A stretch of 64,000 nt of DNA, from contig NZ_JADKMY010000001.1 of NCBI RefSeq assembly GCF_015351405.1, positions 806,001 to 870,000 on the forward strand, written 5' to 3'. Numbering within the stretch: the first letter of the stretch is position 1; each line of letters opens with the position of its first letter. The notes under the pieces are model-generated. The model was not told the origin of the DNA. It was given only the letters and a program-made list of their open reading frames with translations, and searched no databases. Shown piece after piece: positions 25,856-35,525 of this stretch. The position numbers were made by a program, and so were the translations under genes. This DNA comes from Corynebacterium suicordis DSM 45110. GTDB lineage: Bacteria > Actinomycetota > Actinomycetes > Mycobacteriales > Mycobacteriaceae.

Positions 25856-26776
25856 TTAGTGTGATTTTTTCCCGAATGGCAGGAAGTGAACCACCGTTGC
25901 CACGATGCTACCGATCACCAGTCCAAAGATCATGGAGAAGAACGTGTTCACGATCCAGCGGATAGCAGGATTGGAGCCAACGGCCTCTTCCAGGTGGTGG
26001 ACGGTGTCATAAGGCCACTGCCAGAACAGCTCGTGGAAGCCGGTGAGCAGCAGGTGGCCACCCACCCAGAGCATCGCGGCGGTGCCCACCACGGAGATGA
26101 CATTCAGCACGATAGGCATGCCCTTGACCAGCGCGTGACCCAGCTTCTGCGAAAATCCAGAATCCCGTTTGGTCAGGGCAAGGCCGGCGTCGTCCATCTT
26201 CACCAACAAGCCCACGGCGCCGTAGACCAGGAACGTGATGAAAATGCCCACCAGGGCCAGGATCAGGGCACGCATGGCGATTGGCTGATCAGCCACGGAG
26301 TTCAGGGAAATCACCATGATTTCCGCCGAGAGGATGAAGTCCGTGGTGACAGCGCCGCGGACCAGCTCTTTTTCGCTCTTGCCCGCGTTGTCATCGGCGG
26401 CGGGAGCATCATGCTGCGAGCCGAAGAACTTCTCCAGGATTTTCTCTGCACCCTCGAAACACAGGTACGTGCCGCCCAGCATCAGCAGGGGAGTCAGTGC
26501 CCACGGGGCAATCCAGCTCAACAGCAGCGCGATGGGCAGGATGATCAGCAGCTTGTTGCGCAGGCTTCCCTTGGTGATCTTCCAAATGATCGGCAGCTCG
26601 CGGGAGGGGTTGACGCCCTGCACGAAACGGGGAGTCACCGCAGCATCATCAACCACCACGCCGGCAGCCTTGGCAGATGTGCGACCCACGGCGGCTCCCA
26701 CGTCATCCACGCTGGACGCTGCCGCTCGGGCAATGAGGGCCACGTCATCCAATAGTGCTGCTAAGCCAATAGCCAT
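25856..26776 (-). CDS. DUF808/YedI family membrane protein
   Basis: A 306-residue membrane protein close to E. coli YedI. The start MAIGLAALLDDVALIARAAA matches the family N-terminus, which is why ATG 26776 is preferred over a GTG at 26827. It is followed by GVNPSRELPIIWKITKGSL, a strong helix pair with PWALTPLLMLGGTYLCFEG, a charged loop with SEKELVRGAVTTDFILS, and four more helices. Function unknown. It precedes the patatin gene in the same direction. Confidence 0.83.
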   Translation of the reverse strand: MAIGLAALLDDVALIARAAASSVDDVGAAVGRTSAKAAGVVVDDAAVTPRFVQGVNPSRELPIIWKITKGSLRNKLLIILPIALLLSWIAPWALTPLLMLGGTYLCFEGAEKILEKFFGSQHDAPAADDNAGKSEKELVRGAVTTDFILSAEIMVISLNSVADQPIAMRALILALVGIFITFLVYGAVGLLVKMDDAGLALTKRDSGFSQKLGHALVKGMPIVLNVISVVGTAAMLWVGGHLLLTGFHELFWQWPYDTVHHLEEAVGSNPAIRWIVNTFFSMIFGLVIGSIVATVVHFLPFGKKSH

Positions 26777-26989
26777 GGGCGAAGGGTTCCATTCCTGGTT
26801 GATGTTCCGGGTGAGCTCAGCCACCACAATGCGGTCAAAAGAGTGCGCGGGTAAAGAATCTCTTCAAAGATACGTCATCGCTGGGTGAGCCGGATGATCC
26901 CCATTCTTTTCCACCTCGCAATTTTCCTGCGGTGCGCATATGATTATCCAGGTTTTAAGAAGATAAATTTATAGATTGTGGGTAGAGGT

Positions 26990-27874
26990 ATGAATCGTAG
27001 TTTTTCACGGGTGCTCGGCGGCGTAGCGCTGGCTGTTTCCCTGGTTGCTGGCGGCATGGGAACCGCCGGAGCTCAGTCACTGGGTAGCTCGGTTCCACCT
27101 CTGCCGGATCCAGCTCCGAATAGCTGTGCACCCAACATCCTGGTTAGCGTTCCCGGCGGTGCCAACACGGTGTCCAACGCGCCAAGCAATCTTCCCCTGG
27201 GTCTCTACACCCGCTCGGTCGGCGCGCAGCTGCGTCACAGCACCGGCGGTCGCGTGGCGGATCGCTACGCCTCCTACAACTCTTTGCCCGGTGGATTCCG
27301 CACCTACGAGCAGGTCCGCCAGGATGCCTACAACTCCACCCGCAATCTCCTGGCCCGTTCCGCCGCTGAGTGCCCCAACGCGAAGTTTAGCCTCCTAGGC
27401 TACTCCCTGGGCTCGGATATCTCCTCCCTCCTGGTGCGCGATATCGCCGCTGGCCGTGGCCCCATTTCCGCTGATCGCCTGACCTCCGCAGTGCTCATCG
27501 CCAACCCCAACCGCGGCGTGCCCGGTGTGGAGCAGCAGGGCACCGCGCCTCAGCACACCTCCGGAGCTTTCGGCGCTCTGCCGGGCGGCTATGGTTCCCT
27601 GAACAACCGCGTGGTGGATGTGTGCCGTCAGGGTGACATCGTCTGCGATACCCCAGCCAACCTGTCCCCAGTAGCCGGCGAGGCAGCCAAGACCGCGTTG
27701 CTGAGCTTCCAGAGCAACCTCGGCCCTGCGGCCGCATCCTTGGGTCGTTTGAACCCCATCGATCAGCTGACCGCCGTACCTACCTTCATCCTGGGCTCCC
27801 AGATCCACATTGATTACGATGCGATCAACGCCACGGGCATCGCCACCGAGTACATCCGCACCCGCCTGGCCTAA
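26990..27874 (+). CDS. Secreted cutinase-family serine esterase
   Basis: A 294-residue exported esterase. Residues 1–28 are a signal peptide (basic start, hydrophobic core, cleavage after AGA). The mature part has the cutinase fold: the nucleophile elbow GYSLGS (Ser139), the acid within C-x3-D-x2-C (CRQGDIVC, likely Asp216 between two disulfide cysteines) and His273 in QIHIDYD. Corynebacterial and mycobacterial members act on lipid esters or mycolate-containing lipids outside the cell. The ATG at 26990 has AGAGG too close to be ideal; a GTG at 26978 could also serve. Converges with the GT-C gene. Confidence 0.87.
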   Translation: MNRSFSRVLGGVALAVSLVAGGMGTAGAQSLGSSVPPLPDPAPNSCAPNILVSVPGGANTVSNAPSNLPLGLYTRSVGAQLRHSTGGRVADRYASYNSLPGGFRTYEQVRQDAYNSTRNLLARSAAECPNAKFSLLGYSLGSDISSLLVRDIAAGRGPISADRLTSAVLIANPNRGVPGVEQQGTAPQHTSGAFGALPGGYGSLNNRVVDVCRQGDIVCDTPANLSPVAGEAAKTALLSFQSNLGPAAASLGRLNPIDQLTAVPTFILGSQIHIDYDAINATGIATEYIRTRLA

Positions 27875-27882
27875 TCACCCGC

Positions 27883-29625
27883 CTACTGCTTAGGCAGTAG
27901 CGGGCCGATGTTTCCCGCGCCGAGGCACATCGAGTCTCCCGGCTTGCCACCAGAAATCTCCACCAAGATGGTGCCGCCTCCGCCGGGAACGCTCACCCAT
28001 TCCGGCTTCAGCTCCGTGCTCAGTGGCACGGTGACAGCCCGCGCCCGCGATTGTTCTTCTGACTCCAGGCCGTTGGGCGTGCTGATGGTCATCGTCATTC
28101 CTTTATTCGACGCCAACGCGTTGAGCTCCCACACCCAAGAGCCAAATGGCAGTGGGTGATCGATCTCCACGATCTGCGAGGATCCCGTGGCCACGCGGGT
28201 ACCGCATTGCGGCACATCTCCCACGGCCGTGCGCGCTGCTGGCAGCACTGCTGCCTCCACCACATTGCCCTGCGGATCCAGCATCCGCGGGGCATCAATC
28301 ATCTTTGCTGGTGGGGTTCCCGTGAGGGAAGCCACGGTGTTGTACGGATTGAGCAGCGGGGTGAGCACCTCCAGCGGAACGGGTTGATCCAGCAACGGTG
28401 CAGAACCCGGGCCGGTGGATTCCTTCACTTTCGCGAGGTACTCGGCAGTGGGGTCATCCCGCCATGCCTGCACCCAGGAAACCGTGGAGAAAGTAGCCGA
28501 TGCCACCAGCAGCAGCGAAAGAATGAGCGGGAGGGGGGAGAGGTGGCGTCGAGAAGAAGGCAAGCTCACCGACGCGGCGACAAGAAGGAGCACGGTCCAC
28601 GCCCACCACTCGGAGTAGTAGTGCAAAGTGCGGGTGAGGAGATCTGCCGTCTCCGCGCCCGTGCGAGCCCGGCCCAAGATCCACAAGAGCCCCAGGAAGA
28701 TGGCTGCGGAGGGGAGGAGCACCAACGAGCGCGCGGGGCGGCGGGCGATCCAGACGCCGAGGAGAACCGCAGCCACCAGGAGAGCCGGGATCCATAGCGC
28801 CGGGGCGGGATTGGCGAATGCCTGGGAAGGGGTCCAACGCTCCCACTGCCATGGGCCCCCGAGGGTACCAGGGATAACGGCCTTGGCCAGCGTGGTGTGG
28901 AGGGACGTGAGCAGGCTGTGGGGGGAATCGCTGTGGAAAACCGACGTGCGGGTGAAGACGAGAATGGCCCACAATGCCGTGGCGATGGTGGGGACGAGCC
29001 AGAACTTCCACTGCACGCGGCGGGCAACCAGCCACACGATCGCCCAGGCAAATGGCACGATGAACAGCGACTTTTCTGTCAGAGTGAACGCGAGCGCCAA
29101 ACCAGCAGTGGCCAGGAGTGAGTTCCGCAGCGGGTGCTGCTTAATAGTGGCGGCGCAGAACAATACGATGGCGAAACCCAGCTGCCAACCCAGGGCGTTG
29201 AGCGCGGCAGACCACCAACCCGAGGCCACCATGAGAAATGGGGAGAAGGCCAGCGCGGTGAATGCCAGAACTTGGACCTCGGGCCTCTGCGAGAACAACC
29301 TGCTGATGGCCAGCGCATAGAAAACCAGCGTGGCTGCGCTGAGGACGAAAATAATAACGGCCGGGAGAAGGAAATTGAGCGGGGCAATGCCATCCGCCAA
29401 CACCTGGATGGCCAGCGCACCGGGCATGATGTGGCCATCGTAGGAGCTGAAGAACTCCGTGAAGGAGGCATCGCGAAAGCGCACTGGGATGACTAGATCA
29501 TCCCAGTAAAACGTGCGCTGCGAGAGCTGGAAGGCGCGCAGAGCCAAGGCCACCGCAGCGAGGAGAAGGAAAGCGACGTTGCGCATCCGGGAAGTGAGGT
29601 GACGTGGTTGCGACAACGAGGGCAT
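27883..29625 (-). CDS. GT-C-type membrane glycosyltransferase-like protein
   Basis: A 580-residue polytopic membrane protein with about eleven helices in the first 400 residues and a soluble, probably periplasmic, C-terminal domain of about 180 residues. The first extracytoplasmic loop has FYWDDLVIPVRF, placing an acidic pair where GT-C enzymes carry their D-D/E-D catalytic motif. Such enzymes use polyprenyl-phosphate sugars to build arabinogalactan, lipomannan or glycoproteins. Which one cannot be told. ATG 29625 is chosen over the longer frame from 29691, which would overlap the upstream lipoprotein gene. It follows that gene in an operon. Confidence 0.72.
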   Translation of the reverse strand: MPSLSQPRHLTSRMRNVAFLLLAAVALALRAFQLSQRTFYWDDLVIPVRFRDASFTEFFSSYDGHIMPGALAIQVLADGIAPLNFLLPAVIIFVLSAATLVFYALAISRLFSQRPEVQVLAFTALAFSPFLMVASGWWSAALNALGWQLGFAIVLFCAATIKQHPLRNSLLATAGLALAFTLTEKSLFIVPFAWAIVWLVARRVQWKFWLVPTIATALWAILVFTRTSVFHSDSPHSLLTSLHTTLAKAVIPGTLGGPWQWERWTPSQAFANPAPALWIPALLVAAVLLGVWIARRPARSLVLLPSAAIFLGLLWILGRARTGAETADLLTRTLHYYSEWWAWTVLLLVAASVSLPSSRRHLSPLPLILSLLLVASATFSTVSWVQAWRDDPTAEYLAKVKESTGPGSAPLLDQPVPLEVLTPLLNPYNTVASLTGTPPAKMIDAPRMLDPQGNVVEAAVLPAARTAVGDVPQCGTRVATGSSQIVEIDHPLPFGSWVWELNALASNKGMTMTISTPNGLESEEQSRARAVTVPLSTELKPEWVSVPGGGGTILVEISGGKPGDSMCLGAGNIGPLLPKQ

Positions 29626-29639
29626 GGGTGAGGTGAGCG

Positions 29640-30341
29640 CTATTCCTGAGTGATGGGCTGGACGCTCAATACTGGCACATCGCCACGACAACCCTCAACG
29701 TTTTCCAAAGGAAGGTACGCGGAGGCGGTGTTTTCTGGTGGGTAAATGCGCAGTCCATCTGCGGAGGCTGGCTTGCACTCCTCGGGGTCGAAGGGTCCAA
29801 CGGAGGAAAGGCGCAGCGCGGAGGTGGCGGTCTGGCCCTTCTCCAAGGTGATGGGGGAGGAATCGATGTTCTCTTCCCGCTTAGCGGAGGGGCCGAGCTG
29901 CGTGCCGTTGTTATCCGTAACCAGTGATACGCCGGGGAAGCCCTTGAGCACGCAGGAAGCATCGCCATTATTGGTGAACTTCAACGTGTAGAAGCTGGAG
30001 CCGGCACCACCGGTAGGGGCTTCCGTGGTGATCCCGAGATTCTTGGTATCGCAGAGGGTGGCTGGCTTGCCATTGGCATCAGTTGCCGTGAGGGCCGCCT
30101 GTGGCTGGTCCGAGCTGGACGTCTGGCCGGATTCTGGGGCGGATTCCTGATTCTGAGAGGAGTCATCGGAACCAGGGCCGGTGCCCTCATCGGGGAAACA
30201 GCCGGTGAGTACGGAGCCAGCAAGCACGCTCACCGCGGCGCAGGCGAGAAGGGAACGCCGGGAGTTGCGGCTGGCAGCAGAGCTCGGGTCGGTGAGCGAG
30301 ACTGAGGCAGCGCTGGACGCAGGGAAATTCCGGAAATTCAT
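29640..30341 (-). CDS. DUF4232 lipoprotein
   Basis: A 233-residue exported lipoprotein. After an unusually long Ser-rich N-terminus (1–27) comes a hydrophobic stretch ending in the lipobox VLTGC (Cys about 48), then a Ser/Gln/Gly-rich linker. The DUF4232 domain follows (about 90–230) with LKFTNNGDASCVLKGFPGVSLV and a closing β-strand region; conserved cysteines could form disulfides. Found in actinobacterial envelopes, function unknown. ATG at 30341. It is first in an operon with the GT-C gene, read away from acyl-CoA dehydrogenase across a 210-base regulatory gap. Confidence 0.83.
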   Translation of the reverse strand: MNFRNFPASSAASVSLTDPSSAASRNSRRSLLACAAVSVLAGSVLTGCFPDEGTGPGSDDSSQNQESAPESGQTSSSDQPQAALTATDANGKPATLCDTKNLGITTEAPTGGAGSSFYTLKFTNNGDASCVLKGFPGVSLVTDNNGTQLGPSAKREENIDSSPITLEKGQTATSALRLSSVGPFDPEECKPASADGLRIYPPENTASAYLPLENVEGCRGDVPVLSVQPITQE

Positions 30342-30551
30342 AACGCAATTCTAGGTTGTGGGACTGGTGTGACGAAAGTGAAACAGACCGTTTCCAGGGG
30401 ATTCTGGGATATTGTGGCTAAATTGTGACCAAAATGGGTCTAGTGCGTTGATTTGCTGGTGCTTTCTTCAAACCTCCGCCCGCTCCCGCGTATCGTGGGA
30501 GATAACGCACTATTAACGATTGAAAAACTACCGAAAGGTTGCTGACGCACT

Positions 30552-31721
30552 ATGGGTTTTAACCCGGACTTCGAGCCCTTCCGCCTCCCCGATGAGTACC
30601 TGGAACTCCGCAGCGCCATCCGCGGACTGGCAGAGCAAGAGATCGCTCCCCACGCAGCTGATGTGGATGAGAACGAGCGCTTCCCAGAAGAGGCTCTTCA
30701 GGCGCTGAACGCCTCTGGCTTCAACGCCATCCACGTGCCCGATGAATTCGGCGGGCAGGGCGGAGATTCCCTGGCTGCTGTCATCGTCATCGAGGAAGTG
30801 GCTCGCGTGTGTGGTTCTTCCTCCCTGATTCCCGCGGTGAACAAGCTGGGAACCATGGGTCTGATCCTCAACGGCTCCGAGGAGCTCAAGCGCGAGGTTC
30901 TGCAGGACATCGCCAATGGTGAGATGGCTTCCTACGCCCTCACCGAGCGCGAGGCCGGCTCCGATGCCGGTGCCATGAAGACCCGCGCAGTGCGCGATGG
31001 CGATGACTGGGTCATCAACGGCTCCAAGTGCTTCATCACCAACGGCGGACGTTCCAGCTGGTACACCGTCATGGCTGTCACGGATCCAGAAGCTGGTGCC
31101 CGTGGCATCTCCGCATTCATGGTGCACAAGGATGATGCAGGTTTCCGCGTGGGCGGCCTGGAGCACAAGCTGGGCATCAAGGGATCCCCAACCGCTGAGC
31201 TGTACTTCGAGGATTGCCGTGTTCCTTCTTCCCGCATGATTGGCGAGGAAGGCACCGGCTTCAAGACCGCGCTGCAGACCTTGGATCACACACGTCCAAC
31301 CATCGGTGCGCAGGCACTGGGTATCGCCCAGGGTGCGTTCGATGAGGCCGTGGCATACGTCAAGGAGCGCAAGCAGTTCGGCAAGGCCATCGCGGACTTC
31401 CAGAACACCCAGTTCATGCTGGCTGACATGAAGATGAAGATCGACGCCGCCCGTCTCATGATCTACACCGCCGCCTCCAACGCCGAGCGTGGCGTGGCTG
31501 AAAACGGTGAGAAGCTGGGTCTTCTTGCCGCTGGTTCCAAGACCTTTGCTTCCGACGTGGCCATGGAAGTCACCGTGGACGCTGTGCAGTTGCTGGGTGG
31601 ATACGGCTTCACCCGCGACTTCCCGCTGGAGCGCATGATGCGTGATGCCAAGATCACCCAGATCTACGAAGGCACCAACCAGATCTGTCGCATGGTGATG
31701 GGTCGCCAGATCCTCGCCTAG
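30552..31721 (+). CDS. Acyl-CoA dehydrogenase
   Basis: A 389-residue FAD-dependent acyl-CoA dehydrogenase that introduces the α,β double bond in a fatty or branched acyl-CoA. The three-domain layout is complete: an N-terminal helical domain, a middle β-domain with YALTEREAGSDAGAMKT and GSKCFITNGG, and a C-terminal helical domain ending with VQLLGGYGFTRDFP and QIYEGTNQI, whose Glu373 is the expected catalytic base. Length is normal. Specificity (short-chain or branched) cannot be fixed. The ATG at 30552 has GAAAGG upstream. Monocistronic in a lipid-related neighbourhood. Confidence 0.92.
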   Translation: MGFNPDFEPFRLPDEYLELRSAIRGLAEQEIAPHAADVDENERFPEEALQALNASGFNAIHVPDEFGGQGGDSLAAVIVIEEVARVCGSSSLIPAVNKLGTMGLILNGSEELKREVLQDIANGEMASYALTEREAGSDAGAMKTRAVRDGDDWVINGSKCFITNGGRSSWYTVMAVTDPEAGARGISAFMVHKDDAGFRVGGLEHKLGIKGSPTAELYFEDCRVPSSRMIGEEGTGFKTALQTLDHTRPTIGAQALGIAQGAFDEAVAYVKERKQFGKAIADFQNTQFMLADMKMKIDAARLMIYTAASNAERGVAENGEKLGLLAAGSKTFASDVAMEVTVDAVQLLGGYGFTRDFPLERMMRDAKITQIYEGTNQICRMVMGRQILA

Positions 31722-31781
31722 CAGGTCTGTCTGGGGGTGGGCATGCAGTTTGCGTATGCTAAGCCGACTCTAAATTGCTGT

Positions 31782-31795
31782 TATAGAATTCTTCT
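31782..31795 (+). promoter_or_regulatory. Probable −10 box of a leaderless DUF805 transcript
   Basis: TATAGAAT (31782–31789) ends seven bases before the ATG at 31796, and no Shine–Dalgarno sequence lies between. That is the spacing expected if transcription begins at the start codon itself, as in many corynebacterial leaderless messages. No clear −35 is seen. Confidence 0.45.
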
Positions 31796-32482
31796 ATGAC
31801 TTATCCACAAGGATCCCCAGACCAGAATGCCTACGGGCAGCAGCCATACGGACAGAACGCTTACGGCCAAAACGTGCCGGGGCAGAACGCCTACGGGCAG
31901 CAGCAATTTTCTCCGCAAGCTGACCCTGCCGCGAACTACGCCGGCGAGCCACCGCTGTGCTTGCCAGCTCGAGGAATTGGAATGGGCGGGGCGATGTCTC
32001 GCTTCTTCAAGAAGGCATTCCGATTCCACGGCAGGGCATCCCGCTCTGAGTACTGGTGGGCTACTCTCGGCCTGACTTTGATCGGGCTCGTTCTCGGTGT
32101 TGCTTCTGGAATCATTGGTGGGGCAACCAGTAGCCCTAGCGAAGAGCCTTCTGGCGCCGCGTTCATCCCAATGGTTTTGCTGCTGCTGTTTTTACTGGCG
32201 ACTATCATCCCAAGTCTGTCGGTGACCATTCGCCGCCTGCATGATGCCGGTTTCTCCGGCTGGTGGTACTTGATCTCCTTCATTCCATTTGGTGGCCTGG
32301 TGGTTCTGGTGATGACCATCTTGGAAAGTGCCCCAGAAAAGATGAAGGCAGAGTGGGAAGATCCTGAGGCTCTGGCACTGTGGAATCAGCCGCAGCAGGG
32401 TTTTCAGCCCAATCAGTTCGGAGCCGGCCAGTTCAATAACGATCAGTTTGGTAATGGCCAGTACGGCAACGGTCAGTACTAA
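31796..32482 (+). CDS. DUF805 membrane protein with Tyr/Gly/Gln repeats
   Basis: A 228-residue protein. The N-terminal 40 residues are low-complexity repeats of NAYGQ/PYGQ, encoded by a repeated tract (near-identical copies around 31826 and 31890). A DUF805 domain follows with RASRSEYWWATLG and three or four helices, closing with TIRRLHDAGFSGWWYL. The C-terminus is again FGNGQYGNGQY. DUF805 proteins are of unknown function. The disordered tails may mediate interactions (inference). The start is probably leaderless. A strong terminator follows at 32506. Confidence 0.87.
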   Translation: MTYPQGSPDQNAYGQQPYGQNAYGQNVPGQNAYGQQQFSPQADPAANYAGEPPLCLPARGIGMGGAMSRFFKKAFRFHGRASRSEYWWATLGLTLIGLVLGVASGIIGGATSSPSEEPSGAAFIPMVLLLLFLLATIIPSLSVTIRRLHDAGFSGWWYLISFIPFGGLVVLVMTILESAPEKMKAEWEDPEALALWNQPQQGFQPNQFGAGQFNNDQFGNGQYGNGQY

Positions 32483-32505
32483 ATAGCAAGACCAAATAAA
32501 GAGAA

Positions 32506-32540
32506 AGAACCCGCTCTCACCGAGAGCGGGTTCTTCTTTT
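32506..32540. terminator. Strong bidirectional intrinsic terminator
   Basis: A perfect 13-base stem (AGAACCCGCTCTC, 32506–32518, pairing with 32522–32534) closes a three-base loop and is followed by TCTTTT. It lies between the ends of the converging DUF805 and secreted-protein genes and can stop both, since the minus side also ends in an A/T-rich run. Confidence 0.9.
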
Positions 32541-32567
32541 CGCTGTGCAATCAGCGAAGAGTGGTTC

Positions 32568-33251
32568 CTAGCGAACTGGGATGATCGCTGCGGTTGGCAG
32601 GAACTCACAGTTGGAAGGCTGGCCACCCTCGTTGTTGGTGGTCACGCCACCGGTGACCACTGCCAGGACCGTGCCCGAGCCGGTGTTTGCCAGACCGTTC
32701 ACGGTAGCTGGGCCTTCGGGGTTGATACCGGTGTACTTCAGAGGGGTAGTGCCCATCCGGCCGTTGTTGATGTTGACCCACTGCACGTTCATCTGGGTGT
32801 TCTGGTGCTGTGCGGCGGTGCCGGTGCCCAGAGCGGTGAAGATGTAGCTCACTTCACCCTGCTTCACGCCAGGCAGTGGCAGTGGGGAAGGGCCGGGAAC
32901 TGCAACAGCGGTGCCCACGGCGTTTGACTTGCCGTCGATGCAAGAGCCGGCAATGGTTGGCCAGCCGAACTGGGTGAAAGCGTTGTTCAGCTGTGGGATA
33001 TCCACGCCTGGCTCGCCATCACCGCGGAAGAAGCCCACGAGCTTCAGGAGAATTGGCTTCACCTGAGCTGGCGTGGCGGGGTTGTTCGCCAGGCCCTCCA
33101 TTTGGGCCAATACCTCCGCAGAAGGGCGTCCCAGGGAATCGATGACCCCAGCTGGAGCTGCGGTGGCGGGGGCGATCGCGGCCGGTACGGACAGTGCAAT
33201 TGCGGTGGTGATAGCTGCGATTGCTCGGGAGGTGCGTCGTGAAATAGCCAC
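32568..33251 (-). CDS. Secreted corynebacterial protein of unknown function
   Basis: A 227-residue exported protein. The signal peptide is clear (about residues 1–32: basic start, long Ala-rich core, cleavage after ATA-A). The mature part has a helical section followed by a β-rich region with INPEGPATVNGLANTGSG, VAVVTGGV and two cysteines that may pair. I do not recognise a characterised family. The start is GTG 33251, six bases after AAAGG, rather than TTG 33257. It faces typA across a divergent 327-base gap. Confidence 0.7.
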   Translation of the reverse strand: MAISRRTSRAIAAITTAIALSVPAAIAPATAAPAGVIDSLGRPSAEVLAQMEGLANNPATPAQVKPILLKLVGFFRGDGEPGVDIPQLNNAFTQFGWPTIAGSCIDGKSNAVGTAVAVPGPSPLPLPGVKQGEVSYIFTALGTGTAAQHQNTQMNVQWVNINNGRMGTTPLKYTGINPEGPATVNGLANTGSGTVLAVVTGGVTTNNEGGQPSNCEFLPTAAIIPVR

Positions 33252-33578
33252 GGTCAACCTTTCGTTTCCTCTGGAAAGTTCTCTTGAGAGTCATGGAGTG
33301 TTCCCACGGAAATGCGGGATGGCGGTGATGTGAGATACGTCGAGCCACACTAAGTATGAGTTAACAGTAGTCACACACGTAACAATTGTCACGTCAGTAA
33401 CAAAATATTTGCCTTGGGCATACAGTATCACCCGTAAAACAATATTTCCTAAAAACTGCAGAAACAGCTAAAAATCACATAAAAGCTCACCCCGACCCCC
33501 TCTCGAGTAAGAGGAATTGGGCTCTAGAGGGTAGCCTTGAGAAGTTAACCCCTAGAGCTATCAGGAAGTTTTGGATCT
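33252..33578. promoter_or_regulatory. Divergent AT-rich promoter region for the secreted protein and typA
   Basis: An AT-rich interval of 327 bases between two divergent starts, with no gene. It has several possible −10 elements, for example TAGCCT near 33531 for typA and others leftward. Repeated short GTAACA/GTCAC words lie around 33360–33400. Both genes probably carry their promoters here. Confidence 0.5.
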
Positions 33579-35501
33579 GTGACCCTTACTGAATTCCGCA
33601 ATGTCGCGATTGTCGCACACGTTGACCATGGCAAGACCACCCTCGTGGATGCCATGCTCCACCAATCGGGTGCTTTCGAAGCCCACGGTGAAGTGCAAGA
33701 ACGCGTGATGGACTCCGGCGACCTGGAAAAGGAAAAGGGCATCACCATCCTCGCGAAGAACACCGCGATTCGCCGCAAGGGAGCCGGCAAAGATGGCCAG
33801 GACCTCATCATTAACGTGATTGACACCCCAGGCCACGCCGACTTCGGTGGAGAGGTGGAGCGCGCATTGTCCATGGTGGACGGTGTGGTGCTGCTGGTGG
33901 ATGCTTCTGAAGGCCCACTGCCTCAGACCCGCTTCGTGCTGGGTAAGGCACTCGCTGCCAAGATGCCCGTCATCATTTGTGTGAATAAGACCGACCGTCC
34001 CGATGCCCGCATCGACGAGGTAGTGGATGAAGCTCAGGACCTGCTCCTCGAGCTGGCCTCTACCTTGGAAGACGAAGATGCTGCCCTGGCCGCAGAGAAG
34101 CTGCTGGATCTCCCGGTTCTGTACAGCTCCGGCCGTGAAGGCAAGGCATCCACCGAGAACCCAGGCAACGGCAACGTTCCTGAGTCCGAGGATCTCCAGC
34201 CACTGTTCGACGTGCTGTACGAAACCCTTCCAGAGCCTTCCGCTGACATCGATGCGCCTCTGCAGGCACACGTTGCCAACCTGGACTCCTCCACCTTCCT
34301 CGGACGTATCGGTCTGGTGCGTATCCACGCCGGACGTCTGCGCAAGGGCCAGCAGGTGGCTTGGATCCACTACGACGAAGACGGCGTGGAGCACACCAAG
34401 ACCGCGAAGATCGCTGAACTGCTGCGCACCGTGGGCGTGACCCGCGTGGCTGCCGATGAGATCATCGCTGGTGATATCGCGGCCATCTCCGGCATCGATA
34501 ACATCATGATCGGCGATACCCTCGCTGACCCAGAAAACCCAGTCGCTCTGCCACGTATCACCGTGGACGAGCCAGCCATCTCCATGACCATTGGTGTGAA
34601 CACCTCTCCAATGGCAGGCCAGGGTGGCGGCGACCAGCTCACCGCCCGCGTCGTGAAGGCTCGCTTGGATCAGGAACTCATCGGCAACGTGTCCATCCGC
34701 GTGCTCCCAACCGATCGCCCGGATGCCTGGGAAGTTCAGGGTCGTGGCGAAATGGCTCTGTCCATCCTCGTGGAGACCATGCGTCGCGAAGGCTTCGAGT
34801 TGACCGTCGGTAAGCCACAGGTGGTTACCCGCACCATCGATGGCACCCTGCAGGAGCCATACGAGCACCTCATCATCGATGTTCCTGAAGAGCACCTCGG
34901 TGCCGTGACCCAGCTGATGGCTGCCCGCAAGGGCCGCATGGAGGGCATGGATAACACCGGCTCCGGCTGGATCCGCATGAACTTCGTGGTTCCTGCCCGT
35001 GGCCTCATCGGCTTCCGCACCGTGTTCATGACTGAGACCCGCGGTACCGGTATCGCCAACAGCTACTCCGCTGGCTACCAGCCTTGGGCTGGCGAGATCA
35101 AGGGTCGCGCGTCCGGCTCCCTGGTTGCTGACCGCACCGGTCAGATCACCGCTTATGCACTCACGCAGCTGTCCGACCGCGGTTCCTTCTTCGTGGAGCC
35201 AGGCGTGCAGGCATACGAGGGCATGGTGGTGGGTGCCAACAACCGTGATGAAGATATGGACATCAACATCACCAAGGAAAAGAAGCTCACCAACATGCGT
35301 TCCGCAAACGCGGATGCAACCGTGACCTTGGCGAAGGCGAAGAACCTGACCCTGGAAGAGGCCATGGAGTTCTGTGGTGGCGACGAGTGTGTCGAGGTCA
35401 CCCCAGAGACCATTCGCGTGCGCAAGGTGATCCTGAACGCTACCGAGCGTGGCCGCGCTCGTTCTCGCGATAAGCAGCGTAACCAGGCTTCTCAGTCCTA
35501 G
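33579..35501 (+). CDS. typA: Translational GTPase TypA/BipA
   Basis: A 640-residue ribosome-associated GTPase of the EF-G-like class that aids 50S assembly and stress adaptation. G1 AHVDHGKTT at 13–21, then DSGDLEKEKGITI (switch I), DTPGHADFGGEVER (G3) and NKTDRPDAR (G4) are all intact. Translation-factor domains II–IV follow, and the C-terminal TypA domain carries SAGYQPWAG and NRDEDMD. Start GTG 33579 with AGGAAG upstream. Its position in front of an lpqW-like gene and mshB is the mycobacterial/corynebacterial order. Confidence 0.95.
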   Translation: MTLTEFRNVAIVAHVDHGKTTLVDAMLHQSGAFEAHGEVQERVMDSGDLEKEKGITILAKNTAIRRKGAGKDGQDLIINVIDTPGHADFGGEVERALSMVDGVVLLVDASEGPLPQTRFVLGKALAAKMPVIICVNKTDRPDARIDEVVDEAQDLLLELASTLEDEDAALAAEKLLDLPVLYSSGREGKASTENPGNGNVPESEDLQPLFDVLYETLPEPSADIDAPLQAHVANLDSSTFLGRIGLVRIHAGRLRKGQQVAWIHYDEDGVEHTKTAKIAELLRTVGVTRVAADEIIAGDIAAISGIDNIMIGDTLADPENPVALPRITVDEPAISMTIGVNTSPMAGQGGGDQLTARVVKARLDQELIGNVSIRVLPTDRPDAWEVQGRGEMALSILVETMRREGFELTVGKPQVVTRTIDGTLQEPYEHLIIDVPEEHLGAVTQLMAARKGRMEGMDNTGSGWIRMNFVVPARGLIGFRTVFMTETRGTGIANSYSAGYQPWAGEIKGRASGSLVADRTGQITAYALTQLSDRGSFFVEPGVQAYEGMVVGANNRDEDMDINITKEKKLTNMRSANADATVTLAKAKNLTLEEAMEFCGGDECVEVTPETIRVRKVILNATERGRARSRDKQRNQASQS

Positions 35502-35525
35502 TTTCGCCTCTCAGGTGGGTGCGTA

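Noticed and set aside
33561-34895. A 444-codon minus-strand frame opposite typA
   Set aside because: Antisense shadow of a highly conserved gene, with no family match and no promoter or ribosome site.
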